In this document: piece after piece, positions 1-11,877 of the stretch | How the letters are laid out: the number at the start of each line of letters is the position of its first letter | Numbering within the stretch: the first letter of the stretch is position 1 | NCBI GenBank assembly: GCA_024364735.1 | Contig: JAGFNQ010007665.1 | Location: 62,001-126,000, forward strand | Length of the DNA stretch: 64,000 nt | From: Boesenbergia rotunda | Taxonomy: Eukaryota > Streptophyta > Magnoliopsida > Zingiberales > Zingiberaceae | Reading direction: 5' to 3' | The notes under the pieces: model-generated | Seen by the model: only the letters and a program-made list of their open reading frames with translations | What the model was told of the DNA's origin: nothing | The model's database searches: none | Position numbers and translations under genes: made by a program

Positions 1-485
1 GAGGGAGAGGCCGGCGATGTAGACACAAGAATAAGAAGGAGAACAGACAGAAAAAAAGCAAAGGGTTTTGCTGTGGGTTTTGCTGGGTTGTTGTGCTCTC
101 TGTAGTGTTCTTGCTTTAGCGTTTTCTGCTCCATCTATTGTGAGAGCTTTCCTCTCGTGAACTCCTGTACTCAAGCTCATTCATCTGTGAGATATGTGGA
201 AAGGTTACTCCACCGAGAAGGAGGCTTTTATATCTAGAGTTCCGGGGCTTGATCTGCCGACGATCAAGGGATCGCCCACCTCACGGGCACGCCAAGGAGT
301 AGGGGCAAGTTATCCCCGAACCTTGTACATCTTTGAGTTAGCGTTTGTTCTTTCTGTTTTCTGTTTGTGTTTCTGTCTTTCTGTGTTTTCTTCCGCTGCT
401 AACCTAATCGCAGAAAGTTCAAAGAAGCAAAAGTTTGTGTGTCTGGCTATTCACACCCCCCTCTCTAGCCATCCAAGGTCCAACA
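1..485 (+). mobile_element. LTR M, 3' end of a plus-strand copia-type LTR (left part outside window)
   Basis: The right end has the usual form of a copia LTR 3' end: a C-run in TTCACACCCCCCTC, a CTAGCC segment, then a terminal CAACA at 481-485. The sequence changes at 486 to family A LTR sequence, so M is inserted in the family A LTR. No primer site follows, so this is either the 3' LTR of an element lying to the left or a solo LTR. It resembles LTR C (25009-25592) in architecture: a leader, then a cytosine-rich end. The small open frames inside it are not credible genes. The 5' end and target duplication are outside the window. Confidence 0.7.
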
Positions 486-1553
486 CCCTTCCCAAGTGCC
501 TGGGAAAGGCTCACTTAGGCGCCTGATACCAATCAGTCATCCAGGAAGGCCTCTTCCCAAGTCAGTTTTTCGTGTGTTTGTTCTCCTATCTTGCCTCCAA
601 CTCTAGGTACCTGCAAGACACCAAATATAAGACAAACATACAAATAATCTTAACCTTAATTGATTCTGACTTTGGATTTCACCTGAAACACTAGGTCGAA
701 CCGACACCTAATGTTCTCTTTCCCGGGGAACCCGTCGTCATCTACTCCACCCTAGAGAAGTTACCTTTGCCAACCGGGACCTCCGGTTGGACTTTTGCTC
801 AGCCTCCAAGAACCTGGATCTCGAGACGTCCGACCTCGACCCATCTCTACTTCTGTCCGCGATCCCCGCTCGGCTAAGTCTTTTGCCCGATCCTCGATCA
901 GGACTTCGTGCTTGGCCTCCGAGACTCCGTTGCTCGATCCCCGACCAGGACTTAGTTCTCAGTCTCCCGGATCAAGACTTCGTGCTCAGCTTCACTCACC
1001 AGGACTTAATCCATATAGCTTCACTCACTAGGATCCGGCTTCACTCACTAGGATTTCTTCCACCTAGCTTCACTCAATAGAATTTCTTTTAACATAAATA
1101 CTCCTTTGCTAGTCATCTTAATCCTGACTATACTTTTTCCTTCCACCTTCCAAGTAAGTATAATCCTAAACCTCAAGTTCGGTTCGGTTTAATCCCTTGA
1201 TCAACCTGACCAACCCTGGGTTCTATTCACTCTACCAAACATCATATCCTGTTTGGCTATGCCTTTGTCAACCTAATCAATCCTGGGTTTACCCTACCAA
1301 ACATCAAGTCATGTTTGGCTAAACCCTTGATCACTTTGACTAAACCTTCGGTATATTGTCACTTATAGTTTTGCCAAACATCAGGTCCTGTTTGGCTAAC
1401 CCTTTGTCAAACATGATCAAACCTGGGTTCATCCTACCAAACATCAGGTCCTGTTTGGTTTAACCCATGATCACTTTGACTAACCTTAGAATATTGTCAA
1501 ACATCGAAACCCTAGAAGATAACTGTTCATCACTGATGCTCTTTGCACCAACA
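486..1553 (-). repeat. 3' LTR of family A outer element (A1), partial
   Basis: It aligns over its length with LTRs A2, A3 and A4. It ends at CACCAACA (1546-1553), followed by ATCTCCGCCTTTTTGATG, a polypurine tract read on the minus strand. It contains the family's short tandem repeats: CTTCACTCAC.AGGA units (about 975-1080) and longer units around CCAAACATCAGGTCCTGTTTGG (about 1195-1500). The left part, including the TATA region, is lost to insertion M and the window edge. Confidence 0.8.
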
Positions 1554-3062
1554 ATCTCCGCCTTTTTGATGTTTGACAATAATCTTAAGTTAGGTTAGGT
1601 CTAAGGGTTCTAGGTTAAAACTTGGGAGAAAACAAAAAAAATCTAACTTAAGCCTCTCTCCCCCTTTGTCACACATCAAAAGGAAATAATGGAAAAAGAT
1701 TTGCACCAACAATAAGATTTTCAAAAAAAATCTAACTTAAGCTTCTCTCCCCCTTTTGAAAATACTTAAGATATATATTTTTTTAAAAAAAATAATTTTC
1801 AAAACTCTTCCCTTTTAAAAAAAACTAAGTACTTGTTCTAGAAAATATTCTAAAAAGCACTAAGTACTTTAAAAAACATTGCACCAACAATATGTGAATT
1901 TTTTTAAAAACGAATTTGAACTTCCCTAAGTCTGACACAATTCTAAGAATCTTATTGACCACAAGAACATTCCTATGTGACTTAGGGATTTTCCAAAAAT
2001 GAATATTTTCAATGTATTTAGTTTTGAAAAAATAATAATTTTATTGATTTGATTTCTTTTCCAGTCTCACACAATCCTAGAAAACCTTGTTAACTACAAG
2101 GAAAATTTTCCTATGTGTCTTGGAAAATTTTCCAAAATCAATTAAAAATTATTTTCAAAGGTATTCCAAATGATAAAGATTTTCGAAATAAGTTTTGGAA
2201 AATGAGAATATAGTTTTTCAAAAGTATTTTTTTAAAGAAGATAGTGGTTTTATGAAAATATAATATTTTTGAAATTTCTAATGATTCTTTTAATTTGAAT
2301 CTCCCCCTAAAACTGACACAGTCCTAGGAAGTTTGTTGACCACAAGTTGATCTTCCTCTGAGTCTTAGGGATTGATTCAAATGAAAAGAATTACACTAGA
2401 ATTTTTAAGAAATATATTGAAATAATCAGTAATCGAAATAAATTAATTTCTTTTGATTAGGACTCTTCCTAAACCTGACACAATTTTAGGAATTCTTATA
2501 TATCATAAAGAAAACTTCCTATATGTCTTTAGAGTTTATCCAAATTAAAAGAGAAATTAAAGTAATTTTTGAAAGAATTTGTAGAAGTATTTTTCGAAAA
2601 CTATTTTAAAAAGCATAATAGCATTTTTAAAGAAGCATTTTGAAGGACATAATAATTTTTTGAGCAGAAACCATTTTGAAAGATATAATTTTTGAAAAAA
2701 AAATAATTTTGAAAAATAATTTTTAAAAGAACAACAAAAAAATAGACTCTCCGTGAATCTAACACCTTCTGACTACCCTTGTTAACTATAAGGAACTCTA
2801 CCTAAGTGTCTTGAGGGACTCTAGTATTGACCTAGAAGGATTGTGTCTAAGTGTAGGTCAAACAATTCTCGAAAAGATATATAATTTTTGAAATATGTAT
2901 TTATATGTAAACACCCAATCAAGCATGAAATTCATTAAAACATTATTAATTATGTTTAAACATTATTTTGAAAATAGATTTTTAAGAAAATATCCTAAAG
3001 ATTTTGAAAATATTTTCAAAGACATTTGTCAATTAATTAGTCCTTAACATCTCACTCATTCT
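1554..3062 (-). other. Family A outer interior, 3' half (non-coding)
   Basis: AT-rich, non-coding and matching 4876-6431 of A inner. It begins with the polypurine tract and holds four clear hairpin modules plus a weaker fifth (see 1924-2820). It stops at 3062 with ATTCT, the left target duplication of A inner. I see no credible reading frame on either strand. Confidence 0.75.
1924..2820. repeat. Array of about five hairpin modules in family A interior (outer copy)
   Basis: Modules lie at 1924-1987, 2057-2127, 2305-2370, 2469-2532 and, more weakly, about 2745-2820. The consensus folds as four stacked stems: CCCTAA with TTAGGG, GACAC with GTGTC, TAGGAA with TTCCTA, and CTTGT with ACAAG around a TGACC loop. 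Module 2 has TTTTCCA with TGGAAAA for the outer stem. Module 3 has AGGAAG with CTTCCT and CAG with CTG. The arms differ between modules yet still pair. Spacing is 130-290 bases with AT-rich filler. Confidence 0.7.
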
Positions 3063-3555
3063 TGTAGGATCGGTGCTGGTCGATAGAGGGGGGGTGAATA
3101 TCGACTCGTAAATCTTGTCGCAAGTTCATTGGAAAACTCGTCGTTTGTCTCTCTATCAGGGTTAGTAAGCAGCGGAAAATAAAAAATAAAGAGAAACAAA
3201 AGACAAGAGACAAGCGGGTTTTTGCTTGGTTCCCAACCCCAGGGTCAGTACGTTCAAGGCCTAAGCACTCAATCGTGAATCCACTAATGGTCTCATTTCT
3301 GGATATTTCGGAGGTGGAGAAACCCGTCTTATAGTTCAGAGCTACACACAAAAAGATAGTAAATAACTTTAACTTGAAAATGAAAAGCAAACCAAACAAA
3401 AAGTTGAAGATCCGAACAATCCGGAAGTCTGAAGTGTCGTGAACTTCTTCCTGGAGCCTCCTTGGTCACAAAGCTTCGCCTTGAGCACTTTTGCTTCGCA
3501 CAGACTGCTTTATCGGATGTGGAAATTGGTATCTAGTATTGAAGGGTTGAACCCC

Positions 3556-3770
3556 ATTATATAGTAGTGTCTAGGGTGCCTGTGATGCCTAGGGCGCCTG
3601 CACGTGTCGGTCAAAGTCCATCTGTAGTGCCGAACTCGCAGCAGGGATAGAAATGCCTTCCAAGGAGCCTAGGACCAATCAAGCGCCTGGGATGTTGGGC
3701 GCCTGACCCTTATGGGGCGCCTGAGTTACCAGGCACCTGATTCAACTCAGGCGCCTGGGAACCCTTTCCT
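3556..3770 (-). promoter_or_regulatory. Family A LTR promoter: TATA box with upstream GGCGCC palindromes
   Basis: On the minus strand a TATATAAT box lies at 3563-3556. Directly upstream, over roughly 200 bases, are repeated GGCGCC cores, most in the form AGGCGCCTG, at about 3593, 3700, 3716 and 3750, plus degenerate copies (GGCACCTG). The same arrangement is seen in A3 (about 9195-9400) and A4 (about 23315-23460). The TATA call is by motif and position; function is inferred. Confidence 0.55.
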
Positions 3771-4264
3771 AGGTCAGCTTTGCTTTGTGTTTCATTCTCC
3801 TATCTTGCCTCCAACTTCAGGTACCTGCAAGACAACAAAACAAACAAAGCATACAAATAATCTTAGCCTTAAAGATTGGTTCTGACTTTGGATTCACCCG
3901 AAACCCTAGGTCGAACCGACGCCAAATGTTCCCTTTCCTAGGGAACGCGTCCTCACCTACTCCATACTGAAGAAGTTGCATTTGCCAACCAGAACCTCCG
4001 GTTAGACTTTCGCTTAGCCTCTGAGAACCTGAATCTCGAGACGTCCAACCTTGACCCGTCTCTACTTCTGTTCTCGATCCCTGCTCGACTAAAGCTTTTG
4101 TCAACCGGGACCTCCGGCTAGACTTTTGCTCGGCCTCCGAGAACTCGGATCTCGAGATGTCCGACCTCGACCCTTCTCTACTTCTGTCCGCCATCCTCAC
4201 TCGGCAAACACTTCATTGCCCGATCCCCGACCAGGACTTAGTGCTTAGTCCCTCGGACCAAGAC

Positions 4265-4530
4265 TTCGTGCCCAGCTTCACTCACTAGGACATAGTCCAA
4301 CCTAGCTTTACTTTCTAGGACACAGTTTCACTCACCAGGATTTAGTTCACCTAGCTTCACTTGCTAGGACCCAGCTTCACTCACCAGAATTTAGTTTACC
4401 TAGCTTCACTCACTAGGATTTCTTCAACCTAACTTCCCTTGCTAGGACCTGACTTCACTCACTAGGATTTCTTCAACTTAGCTTCCCTTGCTAGGACCCG
4501 GCTTCACTCCCCAGGATTTCTTCAATCAGA
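4265..4530. repeat. Minisatellite in family A LTR
   Basis: Degenerate units of about 26-28 bases alternate CTTCACTCAC, TAGGA or CAGGA, and TTTCTTCAACCTAG. The same array is in A1 (about 975-1080) and is split by element B in A3 (9920-9967 and 20321-20520). Confidence 0.7.
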
Positions 4531-4875
4531 ATCACTTCTTTGCTAGTCATCATAATCCTGACTAGACTTCCTCAATCTTTAGATAAATGTAATTCCAAAC
4601 CTTAAGTCTGGTTTGGTTTGATCCCTTGGTCAAACTGACCAACCCTGGGTTTTGGTTCACTCTGCTAAACATCATATCCAGTTTGGCTAACCCTTTGTCA
4701 ACCTGATCAAACCCGGGTTTACCCTACCAAACATAAGGTCCTGTTTGGTTTAACCCTTGATCACTTTGACTAACCCTTACCTTGTCTAACATATATTGTT
4801 ACTAACTTAAGTATATTATCAAACATCGAAATCTTAGACGAGGATTGTTCATCACTGATGCATTTTGCACCAACA

Positions 4876-4893
4876 ATCTCTCCCTTTTTGATG
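4876..4893 (-). promoter_or_regulatory. Polypurine tract of family A inner
   Basis: The plus strand reads ATCTCTCCCTTTTTGATG, a purine run on the minus strand just inside the 3' LTR, as needed to prime plus-strand DNA synthesis. Elements B (10913) and J (40098) have nearly the same tract. Confidence 0.75.
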
Positions 4894-5292
4894 TTTGGCA
4901 ATATCTTAAGTTAGGTTAGGTCTAAGGGTACTATATTTAAAACTTGAGAGAAATAGAAAAAAAATCTAACTTAAGCCTCTCTCCCCCTTTGTCACACATC
5001 AAAAAAAATGAAAAAAATAATTTGCACCAATAATGAGATTTTGGAAAACAATGTAACTTAAGCCTTTTTTTCCCATTTAAGATAATTTCTCTCCTCCTTT
5101 TGAAAATACTTAAGATATATATATAATTTTTTGAAAAGATATATCATTTTTAAAATACGATTTTCAAAACTCTTCCCCTTTTTTTGAGAAAAACTAAGTA
5201 CTTGTTTTATAAAGTATTCTAAAAGGCACTTAAGTACTTAAATTGCACCAAAAATATGTGAAAAAATATATATTCGTAAAAAAAATGAACCT

Positions 5293-6195
5293 CCCTAAGT
5301 CTGACAACAATCCTAGGAATCTTGTTGACCACAAGAAAATCCTATGTGTCATAGGGATTTTCCATAAATGAATATTTTAGTTTTTAAAAAAATAATTACT
5401 TTCTTGATTTGGTTTCTTTTCCAGTCTGACACAATCATCGGAAACCTTGTTAACTATAAGAAAATTTTCGTAAATGTCCTGGAAAATTTTCCAAACTCAA
5501 GTAAAGCTTATTTTCAAAAGATATTCCAAAAGACAAAAAGATTTTCGAAATAAGTTTTGGAAAATGATAGTATAATATTTTCAAAAGTAAATATTTTTGA
5601 AGAGAGTATATATTTTTTGAAAACCTCAAATTTTTCTTTTAATCTGAACCTCCCCCTAAACCTGACACAGTCCTAGGAAGCTTGTTGACCAGAAGTTAGT
5701 CTTCCTCTGAGTCGTAGAGTTTGATTCAAACGAAAAGAGTTATCTAATAATTTTTTCAAAATGTAATCAGAAAACAGAATCAATTTCTTTTGAGTAGGAC
5801 TCCCCCTATACCTAACACAATCTTAGGAATCTTTATAGATCATAAATGATATTTTTTATGTGTCTTTAGAGTTCATCTAAATCAAAAGAGCAATTAGCAC
5901 ATTTTTGAAATGCATTTTGAAATCATATTATATTTTCCAAAGAAATAATTTTTGAAAAATTGAATGACATAATAAGTTTTTGAAAAAATAATTATTGAAA
6001 TGCATTTTGAAATGATGATGATTAAAGCAGAAAGTATTTTGAAAAGATATAAATTTTTGAAAAGAGTGAATTTTTTAAAAATAGTTTTCTGAAAATAAGA
6101 AGCCACAAAAATAAAAACTCCCACTGAACTTGACACATTCTGGCTACCCTTGTTAACTACAAGGACCTCTACCTAAATGTCTTAAGGGACTCTAG
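5293..6195. repeat. Hairpin module array in family A interior (inner copy)
   Basis: Modules lie at 5293-5356, 5417-5486, 5654-5720, about 5803-5870 and about 6110-6195, in the same order as in the outer copy. Module 2 here has TTTTCCAG with CTGGAAAA, eight pairs, where the outer copy has a G-T wobble. Conserved loop-side text TCTGACACA recurs in each. The surrounding DNA is AT-rich and has no credible frame. Confidence 0.7.
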
Positions 6196-6539
6196 TGTTG
6201 ACCTAAAAGGTTTGTGTCTATGTGTGTAGGTCAAATAATTTTCGAAAAGATATATAAATTTTTGAAAAAGTATTTTATAGATAAGCAATCAGGCATGCAT
6301 GAAATTTATAAAAATATTATTATGTTTAAATATTATTTTGAAAATAGATTTTAAGAAAATATCCTAGAGATTTTCAAAACATTTTGAAAAATATTTGTCA
6401 ATTAATTAGTCTTTAACATCTCACCCATTCTAAGTGTTGTAATACAAGCAAGCACGATTGTCTTATAGGTGTTTGTGAGATGCATGAATTAATTTTTCTC
6501 AATTTAATTTATAGATTGCTTGACCTTGAGTTAGATTCA

Positions 6540-6850
6540 AGTTTAATCAATTTGTAAATTAAAAGTAGATTTCAATAATCGGCTTTCAGGTCTTGGCGAG
6601 ACACAGAAGTCTTCTTTGGCCGTAGCCTTATTGGATTATCAACCCTTTCCTTAGACAAAGTTTTTTAAAGAAATAATACTTTTATTTTACTCTTTGAAAC
6701 ACTCTGGTCTAACTAGTCTAGGATGTGGCGAGGTAGCTTCGGCTAGTTCCACTTAGCTAGGCCAAGTTTCCCTAATGTACTATCAGCTCGCTCCACCCTG
6801 GTACTAGGATAGGCAAGTATCAACCAATCTTTTTCCTATCTAACCGTTCT
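6540..6850 (-). other. Conserved non-coding block shared by family A and element D
   Basis: A GC-balanced stretch inside otherwise AT-rich interior. It contains GGTCTTGGCGAGACACAGA, GATGTGGCGAGGTAGCTTCG, a GGCTAGTTCCAC segment, and a GCTCCACCCTGGTACTA segment. It recurs at about 21000-21310 (A outer) and, as the reverse complement, at 30940-31270 in D. Relative to each element the orientation is the same. It has no open frame. Confidence 0.65.
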
Positions 6851-7139
6851 AAATAATGCAAAAAAATAAATATGAATGACATGACAGATATTTTAAAAAA
6901 ATTAAGCAGATGCATGGACATGACATTTATGCATGAGTCAATCAAGTCAAGTGATTTTATTAGGTTTCTAATGTATCAAATTCTCGATTTGATACATATC
7001 ATGTGAACCCGCGAATATGTCAACCCACTTAGACATATTTATTGTTATTAAATTGATTATTCCAGTTGAGTAGAATTTTATTTAATTTCATAATTGAAGT
7101 TAATTCATTTAAATTTAGTTCGTGAATTTTATTAAATTA

Positions 7140-7620
7140 AAGATTGAATTGTTAATTAATTAAGATTTAAGAATCAATGAATCTTTTAAGTTGTTATTAA
7201 GGGTTTAAGTCGTAAAGAGTTAGTTAAAATTTAAGTTATTAAGAATTAATCATATTTTAAGAATTAATTAGGATTTAAGTTATTATAATTTAATTAATTT
7301 AGAAATAAGTAAAGTTTGTTATGGATTAAAGTTTAAATTATTAAGAATTAATTAAGGTTAAATTATTAAAAATTAATTAAATTTATATTGTTAAGAATTA
7401 ATTAAGGTTAAATTATTTAAGAATTAATTAAGGTTTAATTTGTTAAGAATTAATTAATGTTAAATTATTTAAGTATTAATTAAGATTTAATTATTTAAGG
7501 ATTAATTAAGGTTAAGTTATTCAGAATTAATTAATGTTAAGTCATTAAGAATTAAAGAAATTGTTACGAATTAATTATAGTTAAAAATTGTTACGAATTA
7601 ATTAGAGTTAAAATTAACTT
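7140..7620. repeat. AT-rich short tandem repeat in family A interior
   Basis: Degenerate repeats of about 18-25 bases built on GTTAAGAATTAATTAAGG. The outer copy has a shorter version at about 21640-21780, so the array has expanded or contracted between copies. It lies just downstream of the stop codon of the knuckle protein gene. Confidence 0.75.
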
Positions 7621-8605
7621 ATTAAAGTTGTTAAGAATTTTATGTCTGGTTGCATCATTTTCATAAATTCAATAATTTCCGATTCATCTATTATTTCTTT
7701 TAAATTTAAGTTTTCTATTTTGTTTAATATTTCTATTTTATTTGATTTCTTGTAAGCCCTATTAAACATAGCTTTAATTCTACTAAATTCTTCTTCATCT
7801 TCAGGGTTAAATTCAGAATTATTAAGAGTTGTGTTATTATCTTCAAAATAAGTAGAGTAATTTTCAGGGTTATTTATTAAAGTTGTAGTATTATATTCCA
7901 AATCAGTAAAATTAACTATGAGTTGACTAATATCCTCATCATTATCTTCGGGATAATCATGAATATTATTTTGAGAAATGTTAGTATTATCAGCACAAAT
8001 TTTATCAGAATTCTTAGAAGGATTATTAATGACTGTTTCCTCTTTATCCTCAGAATTATCATAATTATCAGAAAAATCATTATTAATTAAGATATTATTA
8101 TTATCCTTAACATTATCCGAATTATTAGAAATTAAAGGATTATTAATTTTAATTTCAATATTATCATTATCCTTATAGCATTATCAGATAAAATATTAAT
8201 TTCAAAAATTTTAGCATTAATATTAAAAATTAAAGAATTAATATTTGGTATTTTAGTATTATCAGTATTTGGTAATTTATCATTCAATAACTTAAGTTGA
8301 TTATACAAAAGATCTAATTTATCAGAAAAATTATCTAAATTATCAGAATGATGTAACTGTGCAGGACTTTGAAAATTATTGTCAAAATTAACTTTTCGTA
8401 CCTTGGTTGGAGACTGGTTCTTGTAGTGTCTGTGCTGCTAACATTTGAAGCACCAGATGTGACTCTTGTCCCTCCGGACTCCTAGCGCTGGTACATCCTT
8501 TGCCGCCGGTGGTGACGAACGATTCTTACGAGTAAGACACTGATTTTTATAGTGTCATCTCTCCCTGCACTTGAAACATATAATATGAAATTTCAAATTT
8601 GACAT
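7614..8605 (-). pseudogene. Family A double-CCHC, Asn/Asp-rich protein (inner copy, broken)
   Basis: The frame starts at an ATG at 8605-8603, shortly inside the primer site. The first CCHC knuckle is broken by a stop where the outer copy has Gly (CFKCRER, stop, HYKNQC). The second is also damaged (a stop after CFKC). A linker then carries a KLDLLYNQLKLLNDKL helix-like segment, followed by a long Asn/Asp/Ser-rich acidic tract and a charged C-terminus ending in a run of Leu, Ile and Ser before the stop at 7614. An indel near 8180 shifts frame. The open part is read straight through the low-complexity tract for over 180 codons. CCHC knuckles normally bind retroelement RNA. No capsid domain or pol is seen. 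I do not recognise the C-terminal part. Confidence 0.6.
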
Positions 8606-8693
8606 AATTTAAAAAATACCTGATTCACCCTTGCTCCCCCTCAATTCTTGACGTCTTTGCTCCTTCGACTGTTAGTCCAGTGAAGAGCTACCA

Positions 8694-8706
8694 GGCTCTG
8701 ATACCA
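8694..8706 (-). promoter_or_regulatory. Primer binding site of family A inner
   Basis: The minus strand reads TGGTATCAGAGCC two bases inside the 5' LTR. This is the sequence complementary to the 3' end of initiator tRNA-Met used by most plant copia elements. Confidence 0.85.
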
Positions 8707-9967
8707 CTTGTAGGATCGGTGTCGGGGGGGGTGGGGTGAATATCGACTCATAAATCTTGTCACAAGTTCATCGGAAAACTCGTCGTTTGTCTCTCTATCA
8801 GGGTTAGTACGCAGCGGAAAATAAAAAAAGAGAAATAAAGGACAAGAGACAAGCGGGTTTTACTTGGTTCCCAACCCCCCAGGGTTAGTACATCCAAAGC
8901 CTAAGCACTCAATCGTGAGTCCACTAATGGTATCCTTTCCGGACTTTCCGGAGGCGGAGAAACCCGTCTTACAGTTCAGAGTTACACGCAAAAAGATAGT
9001 AAATAACTTTAACTTGAAAATGAAAAGCAAACCAAACAAAAAGTTAAAGATCCAGCCAATCCGGAAGTCCGAAGTGTCGTGCACTTCTTCCTGGAGCCTC
9101 CTTGGTCAGCTTCGCCTTGAGCACTTTTTCTTCGCACATACTGCTTTTCGGATGTGGAAATTGTTATCTAGCATTGAGGGGTTGAACCCCTTTATATAGT
9201 AGTGTCCAGGGCGCTTGTGATGCTTAGGGCACCTGCCACGTGTCGGTCAAAGTCCATCCGTAGCGTCGAACTCGTAGCAGGGATAGAAATGCCTTCCCAG
9301 GTGCCTAGGACCAATCAGGCACCTGGGATGTTGGGTGCCTGACCCTTATGGGGCGCCTGAGTTACCAAGCACCTGATTCAACTCAGGCGCCTGGGAACCC
9401 TTTCCCAGGTCAGCTTTGCTTTGTTTTTCGTTCTCCTATCTTGCCTCCAACTTCAGGTACCTGCAAGACAACAAAACAAACAAAGCATACAAATAATCTT
9501 AGCCTTAAAGATTGGTTTTGACTTTGGATTTCACCCGAAACCCTAGGTCGAACCGACGTCTAATGTTCCCTTTCCGGGGGAACGCGTCATCACCTACTCC
9601 ATACTGGAGAAGTTGTGTTTGCCAACCGGAACCTCCGGTTGGACTTTTGCTTAGCCTCTGAGAACCCAAATCTCGAGATGTCCGACCTCGACCCGTCTCT
9701 ACTTCTGTTCGCGATCCCCACTCGACTAAAGCTTTTGCCAACCGGGACCTCCGGCTGGACTTTTGCTCGGCCTTCGAGAACTCAGATCTCGAGATGACCG
9801 ACCTCGACCCGTCTCTACTTCTGTTCGCCATCCTCGCTCGGCAAAGACTCCGTTACCCGATCCCCGACCAGGATATAGTGTTCAGTCCCCCAGACCAAGA
9901 CTTCGTGCCCAGTTTCACTCACCAGGACTTAGTCCAACCTAGCTTCACTTGCTAAGACCCAGCTTCA

Positions 9968-10912
9968 TGAAGGATCGTCTAGGCATGCTAGAGCGGGGGG
10001 GGGGGGGGGGGTGAATAGCACTCTTTCGTCGTTGATCTCTACAAATCTGTTAGCGCAGCGGAAATAATATGTAAATAAAAACAATTACAATGCTAACACT
10101 TATCGTTTACTTGGTATCCACCCGGATGGGTGACTAGTCCAAGGATCCACGCCGCGAGCACCACTTTCCACTATCGAAAACTCTCCTTGAGGAGGAGAAA
10201 CTTTTACACTCGATCTTCCTCTTTTCAGATTACAGTAGAATACAAGAGAGGAAAGGAAAAATGCTTTACAGACGAGTAGCACTTCGACACTGTACGGAAC
10301 CGTACCGTCCACGTGCAAAAAGGTGCTCCTTTTATAGGTGAACAGGACAGACTCGCAGTCTGTCCAGCCCCGCACCAGTCGACTGCCCCAAGGGTAGTCA
10401 ACTGGTCTAGCATTAATTGCTAGCCAACGACTAGTTTTTGGGGTATACCAGTCGACTACCCAAATGCCAGTCGACTGGTCCGAGGCCGCAAACTTTCTGT
10501 GGGTTTTGGTAGTCGACTGCCCCATGGGCAGTCGACTGCCCTGCCTCACAGCTCAGCTTTAGCCACTTCAGACCTTCTCCTTCGTGTATGCCTTCAGGTC
10601 TGCTCCCTTGGCTTGCCTCTTGAAGTTTTCTTTCTCTGGCTATCGTCCCTCGGATGCGCACGCAAGCCTTCCCTTGGCTTGCCTCCATGCCACCCTTCAC
10701 GTGTGCCCTTGAAGTCCACTTCCCGGCTTGCCCTTGGAGCTCTCCTCCCTCGGCTCTTGTCCCTCGGATCTGTCCAACATGTGTGATTCTCCAAGTCTTG
10801 CAAACTCAATCACACACATCAAATACAACATAATACTCTAACCTTAAACATATTCAACCACACACATCAAAACCATGATCTTCCAATCATTTAAGGGTCG
10901 ATTGCCTCAACA
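9968..10912 (-). repeat. 3' LTR of element B
   Basis: 945 bases, starting TGAAGGATCGTC and ending GATTGCCTCAACA. Compared with the 5' LTR it has a much longer G-run (about 17 G near 9995-10011, against 7) and an extra 19-base segment with one more GTCGAC. Small open frames within it are not genes. Confidence 0.92.
10330..10545 (-). promoter_or_regulatory. Element B promoter: TATA box, inverted repeat and GTCGAC palindromes
   Basis: A CTATAAAA box on the minus strand lies at 10336-10330. Just upstream is a perfect 9-bp inverted repeat, GGACAGACT with AGTCTGTCC (10345-10365). Further upstream come repeated CAGTCGACTG units (from 10375 to about 10537), five intact GTCGAC cores and one mutated to GTCAAC. 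The 5' LTR has the same layout at about 19752-19950. Confidence 0.55.
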
Positions 10913-11877
10913 ATCTCCCCCTTTTTGATACGTGGCAATATGTTTAAGTTAGAGATAAATAACAGCCATAATAACAATAGCAAAACATAGCAATTGAAAA
11001 AGCATGAGACATAGAAACACTAAGAGGTAACCTCCCCCTTAATCTATGTCTTCTCCCCATTTTCAATTCTAATCACAATTCAAATTAAGTTTCTACTTAA
11101 CAACAGCAACACAAAAAAATAAGACATATCAGAACCTAAGAGGTACCTCCCCCTTAATCCATGTCTTCTCCCCATTTTTAACCTTTCAAGGTCTAAGTTA
11201 GACAAAATACCTAAAACCATCAATTTTAAGTCAAAATTCTAACTTAAACCACTCATTCTCCCCCTTTGACACCATCAAAAGGATTGCCTCAAGCAACCAA
11301 ACCCTATGACATCAAAAGAGAGAAAGTTGGATTTCTGAAATTTCTCACAGAAGCTGAAACTGGTCGTGTCAGTCGACTGCCGATGGGGCAGTCGACTGAT
11401 ACGCCATCAGTCTGATTTTTCAGCTTTTCTGCCAAATTTCAGAAACTCCCAGAAAATTCCAAAAAATTCCAAAAATTGTAAAATTTTGCATACATGTTTG
11501 AAATGATATACTCTATCAGGGAAAAATATTAGTCCTTATAAAATTTCAAACATGCATGACTTTTGATAAAATCCAAAAGTTCTGAAAACCACTACATTTT
11601 GTATCAACCTTTGAATCCAATTTTGCAATCATGTGACTTTTAAAAGCATGGCAAAGTATATAAGACATAAAATGGTTTTCAAAGGTTTAAAATGTCCAAC
11701 TATAATCTTTGGGCAAAGTGTCCATTGATTAAACACTTGTCTTCCCCATAGTTGGTCTAGTTTTCATATTTTGATACTTCTAATGGTCCAACAATGTGCC
11801 ACAAGCACAAGTGAGCCAAATGTATCATCCTAATGGATCAAGCACCCTTTTTCAAAGCTAATATCTCCATGTTCATC
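10913..11877 (-). other. Element B 3' non-coding region with polypurine tract
   Basis: The tract at 10913-10930 (ATCTCCCCCTTTTTGATA on plus) is a purine run on the minus strand. The rest is non-coding, with repeated CCTCCCCCTTAATC.ATGTCTTCTCCCC segments. A pair of GTCGAC palindromes sits at 11370-11400, similar to pairs in C and G. No frame is supported. Confidence 0.7.

Larger units (their letters stand above)
3063..4875 (-). repeat. 3' LTR of family A inner (A2)
   Basis: About 1.8 kb, beginning TGTAGGATCGG and ending GCACCAACA. The start carries the G-run and GTGAATATCGACTC that mark the U5 end of this copia group read in reverse. A promoter region with TATA and palindromes is at 3556-3770, and short tandem repeats are at about 4265-4530. 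The polypurine tract follows at 4876. Confidence 0.88.
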
